34,129 nucleotides of DNA from an uncultured Roseburia sp. (GCA_945787015.1 CALZGM010000033.1:1-34129); one strand, 5' to 3'. Shown: positions 1 through 8,390, counted from the first letter of the stretch. Made by a program: numbers and translations. Notes: generated by a model from the letters alone, not told the origin.

Positions 1-101
1 GGATAAAGAACTTCTAATATGCTTCCAAACGAACAGAAAAAATCCAGTCTCTTTCTCTCTTCAATATACGTAACGATAAATTAAATTCTGTAGCTAAATA
101 T

Positions 102-1391
102 CTATTTACTCCCCAACCTCATCTTAAAATCTTCATATCCAAAATCAGTCAGTCTTGTAAGCGTGCCATTCACACCATGCTTCCATATATTCGGCAGCGG
201 CATTCCATTAAAGGTATTATTCTTGCAGGTGGTATAGATTGCCATATCTCCAAAGAGAAGCATATCTCCCACATGGAGTTCTTCCAGAAAGCAATAATCG
301 CCAATCACATCTCCTGCAAGGCAAGTTGGTCCTGCTAGACGATAAATTTGATTGTTACCGGTCACCTGTCCAGAGAGCTGACTCGTATCGAAACCGCTCC
401 CCTGACCATCATCCTGCTCCTCACTCTGATGCACATCCTGCACTGCTTCCGCTAAATACACCGGCGGCAGATACGGCATTTCAATGACATCCGGCATATG
501 ACAGGCTGCACTTGCATCCAAAATCGCAATCCGGGTATCTCCATTCTGTACAACGTCCAGCACTCTGCTTACCAAAAAGCCTGCATTTAATGCTATGGCC
601 TCCCCCGGCTCTAAATACACCTGAACCTTCCACGTTTCTTTCGCCCGAAGCAGACAAGCATTAAGCTTCCTTACATCATATCCCGGTCTGGTAATATGAT
701 GACCGCCGCCCATATTGAGCCACTTCATTTTTGGGAGAATATCACCAAAACGCGTTTCTACTGCATCAAGCGTCACCTCTAATGCATCTGTATCCTGCTC
801 ACATAAAGTATGAAAATGAAGGCCATCAAGCAGCCCTAACAACTCCTCCGTCATCTGTGCATTCCACATATCTCTGGTTACGCCAAGGCGGCTGCCCGGG
901 GCACAAGGGTCATAGATTTCATGCCCCTCCTGTGTCGAGCATTCCGGATTGATGCGAAGTCCAAGACTTTTTCCTTTCGCTTTTGCCAGCTTACCAAATC
1001 GTTGCAACTGATGAACGGAGTTGAAAACGATGTGATCCGCATACTGCAGTAGTTCCTCAAATTCATCCTCACGATAGGCCGCGCAAAAAACATGAACCTC
1101 TTTCCCCTGCATCTTTTCGGCACCGAGTCTTGCTTCATAAAGCCCGCTTGCTTCTGTTCCGGCTAAATAAGGCCTCAAAACATCATACAGGTCATAGTTG
1201 GAAAACGCTTTCTGTGCAAGCAGGATTTTACAGCCGGTATGTTCCATAACCTCCGCCAACACTTTTGCATTCTTTAAAAGCTGTCCCTCCTCAATGACAT
1301 AACAGGGTGAGGGTAGCTTCGAAAAAAGCTTCTCCGGATGTTTGCCGCCAAGCGCCGCAAACGCCGGACGGTTTTCATCGCGCCGTTCCAT
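102..1391 (-). CDS. nspC: Carboxynorspermidine/carboxyspermidine decarboxylase
   Basis: PLP-dependent decarboxylase with an alanine-racemase fold that removes the carboxyl group from carboxy(nor)spermidine, the last step of the dcAdoMet-independent spermidine route. The PLP lysine is expected at K61 in LLAQKAF. The conserved GPTCLAGD segment near the C-terminus supplies the partner-subunit cysteine typical of the fold. At 429 aa it is longer than I expect for the family (about 380 aa). There are about 25 extra residues before the LPSPCYVIEE start of the usual domain, and a polar insert (QSEEQDDGQGSG and following) just before GPTC. The start codon overlaps the stop of the upstream dehydrogenase by one base (TAATG), so the two are translationally coupled. 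It is the last gene of the polyamine operon. A carboxyaminopropylagmatine decarboxylase role is the main alternative. Confidence 0.88.
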   Translation of the reverse strand: MERRDENRPAFAALGGKHPEKLFSKLPSPCYVIEEGQLLKNAKVLAEVMEHTGCKILLAQKAFSNYDLYDVLRPYLAGTEASGLYEARLGAEKMQGKEVHVFCAAYREDEFEELLQYADHIVFNSVHQLQRFGKLAKAKGKSLGLRINPECSTQEGHEIYDPCAPGSRLGVTRDMWNAQMTEELLGLLDGLHFHTLCEQDTDALEVTLDAVETRFGDILPKMKWLNMGGGHHITRPGYDVRKLNACLLRAKETWKVQVYLEPGEAIALNAGFLVSRVLDVVQNGDTRIAILDASAACHMPDVIEMPYLPPVYLAEAVQDVHQSEEQDDGQGSGFDTSQLSGQVTGNNQIYRLAGPTCLAGDVIGDYCFLEELHVGDMLLFGDMAIYTTCKNNTFNGMPLPNIWKHGVNGTLTRLTDFGYEDFKMRLGSK

Positions 1392-2650
1392 TAGTCCACC
1401 AAGGTCGGATTGTGGTTCTCTCTGCGAGGAAGACCATATTTATCCAACGCATCCAAAAATGGGTCCGGATTAAATTCTTCAACGGTGTAAACACCGGCTT
1501 TCTTCCACTCGCCGGTTAAAAGCATTAGTGCCCCACACATAGCCGGAACACCGGTTGTATAGCTGATTGCCTGGCTTTCCACCTCGCGGTAGCACTCCTG
1601 GTGGTCACAGACATTATAAATGTAGTAAGTTTTGTCCTTGCCGTCCTTTTTCCCGGTAAAAATACATCCAATATTTGTCTTTCCATGGGTACGAGGTCCA
1701 AGGCTTGCCGGGTCCGGAAGCAGCGCTTTCAAAAACTTAATCGGCACAATTTCTTTTCCTTCAAACAGAACCGGTGTCGTTGAAAGCATTCCCACGTTCT
1801 CAAGACATTTCATATGGGTAAGATAACTCTGCCCAAAGGTCATAAAGAAGCGGATTCTCTTTACCTCCGGAATATTGGCTGCCAAAGACTCAATTTCTTC
1901 GTGGTGAAGCAGATACATATCCTTCTCGCCTACGCAGTCAAAATTGTATTCTCGCTTAATGCTCATGGCTGGAATCTCTACCCAGTGACCGTCTTCCCAG
2001 TAGCTGCCCGGTGCAGACACCTCACGTAAGTTTACTTCCGGATTAAAATTGGTTGCAAACGGATAGCCATGGTCACCGCCGTTGCAGTCTAAAATATCAA
2101 TCGTATCAATCGTGTCAAACTCATGCTTCTTTGCGTAAGCACAGTATGCCTGGGTGACACCCGGGTCAAAGCCGCAGCCCAAAAGTGCAGTAAGTCCTGC
2201 CTCTTCAAACTTCTTGCGGTATGCCCACTGCCAGCTGTAATCAAAGTATGCAGAAAACCCCTGTTCCTTGCAGCGTTTTTCATAAATCTCACGCCACTTG
2301 GGATCATCCGTATCCTCCGGCTCATAGTTTGCGGTATCCATATAATTGACGCCACATGCCAGACATGCATCCATAATGGTAAGGTCCTGATACGGTAGTG
2401 CAATATTCATCACAAGGTCCGGCTTATATGCGTTAATTAAATCAATTACCTGATTCACATCATCTGCATCCACCTGGGCGGTTGTAATTTTTGTTGCTGT
2501 CTTTCCTTCCAAATCAGAAGCCAGCTTATCGCATTTTTCCTTTGTTCTGCTGGCAATACAAATTTCTGCAAAAACCTCACTCACCTGACAACATTTTCTA
2601 ATTGCAACGGAAGCAACACCGCCGCATCCAATCACTAGTACTCTACTCAT
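1391..2650 (-). CDS. Carboxynorspermidine dehydrogenase-like (saccharopine dehydrogenase family)
   Basis: NAD(P)H-dependent reductase that condenses aspartate semialdehyde with a diamine (putrescine) to give carboxyspermidine, the substrate for the adjacent NspC. The protein is 419 aa. It begins with a Rossmann dinucleotide-binding loop (VLVIGCGGVASVAI) and has the saccharopine-dehydrogenase layout with a long C-terminal substrate domain (GCGFDPGVTQAYCAY near residue 165). The start is supported by AAGGAG about 7-9 bases upstream. It lies 13 bp after speB and overlaps nspC by one base. The family also includes enzymes acting on agmatine (carboxyaminopropylagmatine dehydrogenase). Because the operon carries an arginine decarboxylase and a ureohydrolase, the true amine substrate could be agmatine; the sequence alone does not decide. 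Confidence 0.85.
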   Translation of the reverse strand: MSRVLVIGCGGVASVAIRKCCQVSEVFAEICIASRTKEKCDKLASDLEGKTATKITTAQVDADDVNQVIDLINAYKPDLVMNIALPYQDLTIMDACLACGVNYMDTANYEPEDTDDPKWREIYEKRCKEQGFSAYFDYSWQWAYRKKFEEAGLTALLGCGFDPGVTQAYCAYAKKHEFDTIDTIDILDCNGGDHGYPFATNFNPEVNLREVSAPGSYWEDGHWVEIPAMSIKREYNFDCVGEKDMYLLHHEEIESLAANIPEVKRIRFFMTFGQSYLTHMKCLENVGMLSTTPVLFEGKEIVPIKFLKALLPDPASLGPRTHGKTNIGCIFTGKKDGKDKTYYIYNVCDHQECYREVESQAISYTTGVPAMCGALMLLTGEWKKAGVYTVEEFNPDPFLDALDKYGLPRRENHNPTLVD

Positions 2651-2663
2651 TTTTTCATTCTCC

Positions 2664-3521
2664 TTATTTATTTAAAGCTAATAACAATTCTCTTACGACC
2701 TTACATGCCGTTGCCGTGGATACACCACTGCTGTCTAACGCCGGTGCCAGTTCATTGACATCGACACCAACCACATTCGTCACACACACCTTTAATATCG
2801 CATCCAGTAGCTGTAAAAAGGTAACTCCTCCGGCTTCCGGTGTTCCCGTCCCCGGAAAAGCAGATGGGTCCAGACAATCCAGGTCAATCGTGAAATATAC
2901 CGGAACCTGTGTATTCTTTAATTCTTCCACAAGTGCATCCAGACCATCAAAATTGAAAGGGTGCATATCCGTATGCTCTTTTGCAAAGGCAAATTCTGCT
3001 CTTTCACCACTTCGGATACAAAACTGATGAATTCGTCCGTCACCCAATAATTCATAAGAACGCCGCATCACTGCTGCATGACTTAAGCTCGCTCCTAAGT
3101 ACTCATCACGCAAATCGGCATGGGCATCAAAGTGAATGATGTGCAAATCCGGATATCGCTTTTGCACTGCACGAACGGCACCAAGCGTCACCAGATGTTC
3201 TCCTCCGATTAGAAAAGGCAGCTTGCCGTCTGATAAAATTTCTTCTGCCCGTGCCTCGATATCGGCAAGTGCCAGCTTGGCACTTCCAAAACAAAGTTCC
3301 AAATCGCCGCTGTCAAAAACCGCATAATCCGTCAAATCCTTATCCTGATAAGAACTGTAGGTTTCTAAACCAAAACTCTCGTGGCGAATGGCTGCAGAAC
3401 CAAATCTTGCTCCCGGGCGAAAGCTTGTGGTCGAATCAAAGGGAGCACCGAATAGAACAATCTTTGCCTCATCATATTCGCTATCGCAACCAATAAAGGT
3501 TTCTACATTTTTTCCAAGCAT
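2664..3521 (-). CDS. speB: Agmatinase / ureohydrolase
   Basis: Manganese ureohydrolase of the arginase family, 285 aa, close to the usual length. Metal-binding motifs are visible: the GGEH segment near residue 107, HFDAHADLRDEYLG near residue 130, and DLDCLDPSAFPGTGTPEAGG near residue 215. The expected reaction is agmatine to putrescine plus urea, directly after SpeA makes agmatine. The ATG lies one base after the speE stop and its ribosome-binding site (GAGGAGG) is inside the end of speE. Because speE precedes it and no speD is present, it could instead hydrolyse aminopropylagmatine to spermidine. Confidence 0.9.
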   Translation of the reverse strand: MLGKNVETFIGCDSEYDEAKIVLFGAPFDSTTSFRPGARFGSAAIRHESFGLETYSSYQDKDLTDYAVFDSGDLELCFGSAKLALADIEARAEEILSDGKLPFLIGGEHLVTLGAVRAVQKRYPDLHIIHFDAHADLRDEYLGASLSHAAVMRRSYELLGDGRIHQFCIRSGERAEFAFAKEHTDMHPFNFDGLDALVEELKNTQVPVYFTIDLDCLDPSAFPGTGTPEAGGVTFLQLLDAILKVCVTNVVGVDVNELAPALDSSGVSTATACKVVRELLLALNK

Positions 3522-3522
3522 C

Positions 3523-4374
3523 TTATTCTACCTCCTCAAGCATTTTTTCCAGATACGCAGGCAGGTAAAAGGCTCCCACATGCAGCTTTGTTGTATAATA
3601 CTTCGTTCCCAGATTCAGTTTCAGCCAACGTTCCGGGTCAAAGGCATCAATCGGGTGATATTTTTTACTGGCAAATCCAAACAACCAGTAACCCGCCGCA
3701 TAAGTAGGAATGTGTGCCTGATACACGCGGCTGATTGGAAACGTATTTACAATCCGCTTGTGGCTTCTTTGCATCGCTTCTGCATCATGCTTATAAAACG
3801 GACTTCCCTGCTGATTCACCATAATACCATCCTCATGCAGCGCATTGTAACAGATGCCATAAAACTCTCTTGTAAAATATCCCTCCGACGGTCCAAACGG
3901 GTCATTGGAATCCACGATAATCAAATCATATTCGTCCTTACACCGTCTAATAAAACGAAGTGCATTATCAAAATACATATGTACACGGCTGTCGTTTAAA
4001 CGGCTGGCATTTTCCGGCAGATAGGTGCGGCAGGCCTCCACAACCTCCGGGTCCATCTCTACCAGGTCAATCCGCTTGATACTTTCATAGCGGGCAAGCT
4101 CTTTTACCACTCCGCCATCTCCGGCGCCGATGACCAGCACATCCTGCACATGCGGGTGCACCGACATCGGTACATGCGTAATCATTTCATCATAAATAAA
4201 TTCATCGCGCTCCGTTAACATCACATTCCCATCCAGCGCCAATACACGTCCGAATTCCGGCGTTTCAAAAATATCAATCTGCTGGTACTCACTCTTTTTA
4301 GAATACAAATGGCGATTCACGCGCATGGTATGCTTTACATCCGGTGCATGAAACTCACTAAACCATAATTCCAT
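3523..4374 (-). CDS. speE: Spermidine synthase (polyamine aminopropyltransferase)
   Basis: Aminopropyltransferase with the class I methyltransferase-like fold. It has the nucleotide-binding core GAGDGGVVKELARY followed by the acidic VEMDPEVV strand, and the catalytic segment IIVDSNDPFGPSEGYF. It transfers aminopropyl from decarboxylated AdoMet to putrescine (or agmatine). I chose the ATG at 4374 (MELWFSEFH) because AGGAG lies 7 bases upstream. The longer frame starts inside speA. The speA stop is one base upstream. No AdoMet decarboxylase (speD) lies in the operon, so the donor must come from elsewhere in the genome. Confidence 0.92.
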   Translation of the reverse strand: MELWFSEFHAPDVKHTMRVNRHLYSKKSEYQQIDIFETPEFGRVLALDGNVMLTERDEFIYDEMITHVPMSVHPHVQDVLVIGAGDGGVVKELARYESIKRIDLVEMDPEVVEACRTYLPENASRLNDSRVHMYFDNALRFIRRCKDEYDLIIVDSNDPFGPSEGYFTREFYGICYNALHEDGIMVNQQGSPFYKHDAEAMQRSHKRIVNTFPISRVYQAHIPTYAAGYWLFGFASKKYHPIDAFDPERWLKLNLGTKYYTTKLHVGAFYLPAYLEKMLEEVE

Positions 4375-4375
4375 A

Positions 4376-5839
4376 TCAATTCTCCTGTAACACATTAAGA
4401 TGCTCTATCTGCGGGTCTTCCGGTCCCGTCATGGAACAGCCCTTGACTTTTGCATACGCAATATAATCCAGTATCTCCTCTGTAATCCGCTCGCCCGGTG
4501 CTAAAATCGGAATTCCCGGCGGATAACACATTACAAATTCACTGCAGACACAGCCTGCACTCTCTTTAAGCGGAAGGCTTTTTTTCTCTGCATAAAAAGC
4601 TTCCTGCGGACTAAGCACCACCTCAGGAGCAATGTATTCCTGACTTAGAAGTCCATTGCTGTCCGTCTGATAGCGGCGCCTGATTTCTGCCAGAGCACTC
4701 ACCAGTCGCTCCAGCTCCTGTCTTCTGTCACCAATGGATAGATAAGCAAGAATGTTTCCAATATCACCAAACTCAATCTGAATATCGTATTCATCCCTTA
4801 AAATATCATAAACTTCAATTCCTGCCAGACCGATATCCCTTGTATGAACGCTCAGCTTTGTCGGGTCAAAATCAAACACGGAATTTCCGTTTATCAATTC
4901 TTTTCCAAATGCATAGTAACCACCAATGGCATTGATTTCCTCGCGGGCGTATTCTGCCATGGAAACCACCTTCGCAAATACCTCTTTTCCACGCAAGGCA
5001 AGATTTCGCCTGCTGATATCAAGACTCGACATCAATAAATAACTGCCCGATGTGGTCTGGGTCAAATTAATAATCTGTCGCACATGCCCAACATTCATAC
5101 GCGGACCAACCAACAGAAGGGAAGACTGAGTCAGACTTCCGCCACTTTTATGCATCGACACTGCCGCCATATCTGCCCCTGCTGCCATGGCAGAAACCGG
5201 CATATCTTCACCAAAATAAAAATGCGTCCCATGCGCTTCATCCGCCAGGCAATACATTCCTGCCTGATGCGCCATCTCTACAATTGCTTTAATATCACTA
5301 CAGATTCCGTAGTAAGTCGGGTTATTCACTAGTACTGCTACTGCATCCGGATTCTCCGCAATCGCCTTCGCCACCTGTTCCCGCTGCATTCCAAGTGAGA
5401 TTCCAAGTCTGCGGTCCACCTCCGGATTCACATATACCGGAATCGCTCCGCAAAGCACCAGTGCATTAATCACACTCCGGTGCACATTTCGTGGCAAAAT
5501 AATTTTATCCCCACGCTTACAGGTTGATAGCACCATACTCTGTACGGCACTGGTGGTGCCGCCTACCATCAAAAAGGCATGAGCAGCACCAAAAGCCTCC
5601 GCTGCAAGTACCTCTGCTTCGTGAATCACAGAAACCGGGTGGCAAAGATTATCCAATGGCTTCATACTGTTTACATCAATACTGACACACTGCTCTCCCA
5701 AAAAAGCCGTCAGCTCCGGATTTCCTCTCCCATGCTTATGCCCCGGCACATCAAACGGAACCACCCGCATCTGACGGAAGGTCTGTAATGCCTCATAAAT
5801 CGGAGCTCTATTTTGATCTATTTTCTTTGTTTCCTCCAT
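4376..5839 (-). CDS. speA: Arginine (Orn/Lys/Arg) decarboxylase, fold-type I PLP
   Basis: PLP decarboxylase of the Orn/Lys/Arg group, 487 aa from the chosen start, matching the Bacillus-type SpeA/Cad size of about 480-490. It shows DVPGHKHGRGNPEL near the N-terminus, the PLP aspartate region LADEAHGTHFYFG, the Schiff-base lysine in SMHKSGGSLTQSS, and the C-terminal PPGIPILAPGE. Substrate specificity cannot be read with certainty. The agmatinase two genes downstream makes arginine the most likely substrate. The ATG at 5839 (MEETKK) has GAGG six bases upstream. The longer frame to 5893 would run through a terminator-like stem and is rejected. It is the first gene of the operon, with about 40 bases between terminator and start. 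Confidence 0.88.
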   Translation of the reverse strand: MEETKKIDQNRAPIYEALQTFRQMRVVPFDVPGHKHGRGNPELTAFLGEQCVSIDVNSMKPLDNLCHPVSVIHEAEVLAAEAFGAAHAFLMVGGTTSAVQSMVLSTCKRGDKIILPRNVHRSVINALVLCGAIPVYVNPEVDRRLGISLGMQREQVAKAIAENPDAVAVLVNNPTYYGICSDIKAIVEMAHQAGMYCLADEAHGTHFYFGEDMPVSAMAAGADMAAVSMHKSGGSLTQSSLLLVGPRMNVGHVRQIINLTQTTSGSYLLMSSLDISRRNLALRGKEVFAKVVSMAEYAREEINAIGGYYAFGKELINGNSVFDFDPTKLSVHTRDIGLAGIEVYDILRDEYDIQIEFGDIGNILAYLSIGDRRQELERLVSALAEIRRRYQTDSNGLLSQEYIAPEVVLSPQEAFYAEKKSLPLKESAGCVCSEFVMCYPPGIPILAPGERITEEILDYIAYAKVKGCSMTGPEDPQIEHLNVLQEN

Positions 5840-5881
5840 CGTTACACCTCGTACCTTTAAAAATCGCCTATCCATGCACGC

Positions 5882-5915
5882 AAAAAAACGCAAGCTGTTT
5901 ACACAACTTGCGTTT
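5882..5915 (-). terminator. Rho-independent terminator just upstream of speA
   Basis: A 9-bp perfect stem pairs 5907-5915 with 5886-5894, with a 12-base loop. On the minus strand it runs straight into seven T residues. It lies about 40 bases before the speA start, so it can only act on transcripts entering the operon from the leader RNA. That fits either the end of a separate small RNA or an attenuator. Confidence 0.72.
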
Positions 5916-5936
5916 CAAACATCGTCTTTATCCCTC

Positions 5937-5960
5937 AAAAACTGCCCTCATGCAGTTTTT
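5937..5960 (-). terminator. Second terminator-like hairpin in the speA leader
   Basis: A 9-bp perfect stem (AAAAACTGC pairing with GCAGTTTTT) with a 6-base loop. It is A/T-flanked on both sides and so could work in both directions. It lies directly after the 3' closing arm of the structured leader RNA and 21 bases before the stronger terminator at 5882-5915. Confidence 0.6.
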
Positions 5961-5985
5961 CTGCTAAATTATTATGTAGGATTTA

Positions 5986-6221
5986 CAGAGTCTATATAGC
6001 AACAATACTTTTACTACTCTTATTGACCGTTTCACAAGTCTGCGCAAACACGCATTTCGGTTATAAAGTAACCAACTTATAAAATTTGAGCTTCTAACTC
6101 AATCAATAAGGCGGCAAGCCGCCAATCGGCAGTGGACCCGGCTGTCCGTATGGCCTAAACTCCTATCGGAGTGGTCCGTAAAATTGCTTTGGAAAGACTC
6201 TGCTTTCACAATTCATTTCAA
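5986..6221 (-). ncRNA. Structured leader or small RNA, about 235 nt, upstream of speA
   Basis: On the minus strand the 5' arm at 6202-6195 (CAGAGTCT) pairs perfectly with the 3' arm at 5993-5986 (AGACTCTG), closing a domain of about 200 nt. Inside are further stems: 6168-6172 with 6159-6163 (GATA loop), 6119-6123 with 6110-6114 (CTTG loop), 6098-6102 with 6086-6090, and 6069-6073 with 6059-6063. A sigma-A promoter lies just upstream and terminator-like hairpins just downstream. The family is not identified. The size, closing helix and Firmicute context make the raiA motif a low-certainty guess, and a riboswitch controlling the polyamine operon is the alternative. The T-box signature is absent. 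Confidence 0.6.
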
Positions 6222-6227
6222 TAAAGA

Positions 6228-6256
6228 GTTATATCCTTTTTTCCATCATTTGTCAA
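6228..6256 (-). promoter_or_regulatory. Sigma-A promoter of the speA leader RNA
   Basis: Minus strand: a perfect -35 TTGACA (6256-6251), a 17-base spacer and -10 TATAAC (6233-6228). The predicted transcript start is near 6221, about 20 bases before the 5' closing arm of the structured RNA. It is one of the best promoter matches in the window. Confidence 0.8.
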
Positions 6257-6280
6257 TCCCTTTTTACACCTTCGTTATTT

Positions 6281-7123
6281 TTATACCTTCGGCTTATACT
6301 GAATCTCCTTTACCGTATAGATTGTCATAAAGGCATCCGGATCCGCCTCATTCATATACGCCATCAGTTTCTGGTACTCGTTCTTATCTACAATTGTAAT
6401 AATCTCATGATGCATGTCCATATTGTAAGCCCCATATGCCTCGTAAATTGTCGCACCGCTGTGCAGCGTATGCAGGATAAAATCCCGGACCTCTTCTTCT
6501 TTTTTCGTGATAATGCAGACACGTTTTTTCTCCGTCTGCCCGAAAATAAAGTAGTCTAAGATCAGACCATTTACATAAGTTCCCAGCACACTAAGCACCA
6601 CCACCTTTTTATCATAAAACAAAGCTGATGATAATGCCACACACATTCCGGCTAGCGACATCGCCTTTCCCAACTCAATATGCAAAAACTTATTCATGAT
6701 TTTTGCCACAATATCCAGTCCGCCCGAAGATGCATTACGGTTAAATAAAATACTAAGCCCCACACTCACCAGAAACACATACGCCACCACATCTAATGTC
6801 GCATCCCCGGTCATCGACTGATTATCCGGCCAGATAACCTCAAAAAGCTTCATGAATGCAGGTAGCATAATGGAGGTATATACTGTCTTTACGCCAAATT
6901 CTTTCCCACACAATAAAAAACCGATTACCAGCAATACCACATTTAAAATAAATGTAATCTCTGAGACCGTAAGCGGTATCACATTTGACAAAACAATCGC
7001 CAAACCGGAAATACTGCTTACCGCAGCATGGCTCGGTATCAAAAAGAAAAAGACTGCTGCCGCGATAATAGCTACGGCAGCGGTTAAAATGATGATTTCT
7101 TTTACTAATTCACGTTTCTTCAA
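6281..7123 (-). CDS. YitT-family membrane protein (DUF2179 C-terminal domain)
   Basis: A 280-aa integral membrane protein of the YitT/YebE type. Several hydrophobic segments span residues 8-200 (for example IIILTAAVAIIAAAVFFFLI near the N-terminus, and SEITFILNVVLLVIGFLLCG). A soluble C-terminal DUF2179 domain follows (VCIITKKEEEVRDFILHTL; DPDAFMTIYTVKEIQYKP). The molecular function of the family is unknown. The frame opens with TTG, which overlaps the stop of the upstream rpn gene by four bases (TTGA); an AAGGGA run lies about 8 bases upstream. The gene therefore probably depends on the rpn promoter. Confidence 0.82.
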   Translation of the reverse strand: MKKRELVKEIIILTAAVAIIAAAVFFFLIPSHAAVSSISGLAIVLSNVIPLTVSEITFILNVVLLVIGFLLCGKEFGVKTVYTSIMLPAFMKLFEVIWPDNQSMTGDATLDVVAYVFLVSVGLSILFNRNASSGGLDIVAKIMNKFLHIELGKAMSLAGMCVALSSALFYDKKVVVLSVLGTYVNGLILDYFIFGQTEKKRVCIITKKEEEVRDFILHTLHSGATIYEAYGAYNMDMHHEIITIVDKNEYQKLMAYMNEADPDAFMTIYTVKEIQYKPKV

Positions 7124-8037
7124 AGTTCTAGTCCCTTCCTGATAGCTTCTACATAAGTGCTGTCACACCCCAAAAGATCACAAATTTCCTCTATTGTTTT
7201 GTTTTTCCTAAGCATATTTATAACTATACCTCTAAGCAATTCTTCTCTTCCTTCTTCTCTTCCTTCTTCTTTACTATCGTCAATCAAATCCCTAAGTCCT
7301 TTGCACATATTGATTCCTCCATTCTCTCCCTTATATTTTTCCATTTCAATGACTCCTTCACCCAAATTTGCATACTTTGTAATTACATCATAGGTATCTT
7401 GGGAAATATTTTTAAAATACTCATCTTCACTTACCAGTTCCAAAAGTGCTTTTTTATCTTCTGCACATCGAATAAAATCAAACACTTGACGTAAATCTGT
7501 CTTAAATACACTCGTATCTTTAAACCTTCGAATATCAATCAGATGAATCCGATAATCTGCAACCAGATTTCTTAATTCTTCCGGAATATCAGTAAAATCA
7601 ATGATGTCATGCAGGCTTAATGGCCCATCCCATTTTTTTGCGCCTGAATACAAAGCAAATGTCACAACCGGATGTAATCTGCTGTCTTTTTTAAAGCCAT
7701 ACAAAAACTCTCCCGGATTTAACTTTTCCTTTTGTTGCTTCAGTTGATTTCGGGTCCTTGTCACCTGCTTTTTGTAACGCTTTACATCATATTCCATAAT
7801 GCGTATAGGGAACTCATAATCCATCTCATCCTGATTCTCGATTCCAACTATAGCAAAGTTCACTCCCAGCGCTGTCTTACGAACCAAATCCCGTACTTTC
7901 TTACCTGCTCGCGTATCCAGTTCCGACAAATCAGCCTCAGAAACTACCTGCTTACCAGAAAATACAATTCCATTAATTGCATCTGCATACCGGCAGTCAT
8001 CTTCAAAAAATTCTACCCATTCTACGTCTTTTCCCAT
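7120..8037 (-). CDS. Rpn-family PD-(D/E)XK nuclease, type A copy 1
   Basis: Rpn (recombination-promoting nuclease, formerly transposase-like) protein of 305 aa. The N-terminal nuclease-like part (MGKDVEW to about residue 230) has the ADLSELDTRAGKK segment and a FAIVGIENQ strand, where an E-x-Q takes the place of E-x-K as in other Rpn proteins. A charged EEGR repeat and a short helical C-terminal domain (INMLRKNKTIEEICDLLGCD) follow. I chose the ATG at 8037, which has GGAGG directly upstream; the longer frame would use a GTG close to the promoter. It is nearly identical in layout to the copy at 12221-13168. Its stop overlaps the yitT start. Rpn proteins are DNA-cleaving and some act as phage defence. 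Confidence 0.85.
   Translation of the reverse strand: MGKDVEWVEFFEDDCRYADAINGIVFSGKQVVSEADLSELDTRAGKKVRDLVRKTALGVNFAIVGIENQDEMDYEFPIRIMEYDVKRYKKQVTRTRNQLKQQKEKLNPGEFLYGFKKDSRLHPVVTFALYSGAKKWDGPLSLHDIIDFTDIPEELRNLVADYRIHLIDIRRFKDTSVFKTDLRQVFDFIRCAEDKKALLELVSEDEYFKNISQDTYDVITKYANLGEGVIEMEKYKGENGGINMCKGLRDLIDDSKEEGREEGREELLRGIVINMLRKNKTIEEICDLLGCDSTYVEAIRKGLEL
7306..7320 (-). promoter_or_regulatory. Internal ribosome-binding site and ATG inside rpn type A copy 1
   Basis: GGAGG (7320-7316) lies 7 bases before an in-frame ATG (7308-7306). This would start a separate 62-residue protein (MCKGLRDLIDD...) consisting of the EEGR repeat and the C-terminal domain only. Some Rpn genes in Enterobacteria are known to make a small C-terminal protein from an internal start that inhibits the full-length nuclease. 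This site has the form expected for such an antitoxin. Confidence 0.55.
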
Positions 8038-8078
8038 GGTCCTCCTTTTGCAACCATATAGAAAGTTCACCTACAGAA

Positions 8079-8222
8079 ATTATACAAAAAAAAAACCTAT
8101 CAGGCAATTGTTACTTCATAATATTTGTTTATTCATTGGAATTCTCTCCCGGAACCGGGCAAGATTCGCCAGACAGTCCAACACTTAAGTTTTGAACCCA
8201 TAATGTAAAAACACATCGAAAA
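8079..8222 (-). repeat. Promoter module, copy 1 (upstream of rpn type A copy 1)
   Basis: Conserved upstream segment shared with 10578-10723 and 13210-13357. Minus strand: -35 TTGCCT (8107-8102), 17-base spacer containing a run of ten T, -10 TATAAT (8084-8079). Further upstream is a conserved block including GAATTCCAA, CCCGGTTCCGGG (palindromic arms in this copy) and GGTTCAAA. The three copies are clearly related but diverged. It drives the rpn gene starting at 8037. Confidence 0.75.
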
Positions 8223-8390
8223 ATCATATAATTTATGCAGGTGCTTTCTATACCTATCACCTGATGATAAAAGGATTGTAGCACTTAAGAATAAAATAAG
8301 CAAGGAAAACATTTAAAATATAATTTATCTCCCATCCAATCTATGTTAATATTATCATGAAAACAAAAAACACCTATAAGGAGGCCTCCC

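Noticed and set aside
3388-3999. 203-codon open frame on the plus strand
   Set aside because: It lies antisense across the well-supported speE and speB genes and has no recognisable protein features or ribosome-binding site.
5840-5893. Longer speA start at 5893
   Set aside because: The extension runs through the terminator stem at 5882-5915 and lacks a ribosome-binding site; ATG 5839 gives the family length.
5986-6221. T-box leader upstream of speA
   Set aside because: No AGGGTGGNACCGCG-type antiterminator sequence is present and speA is not a typical T-box target.
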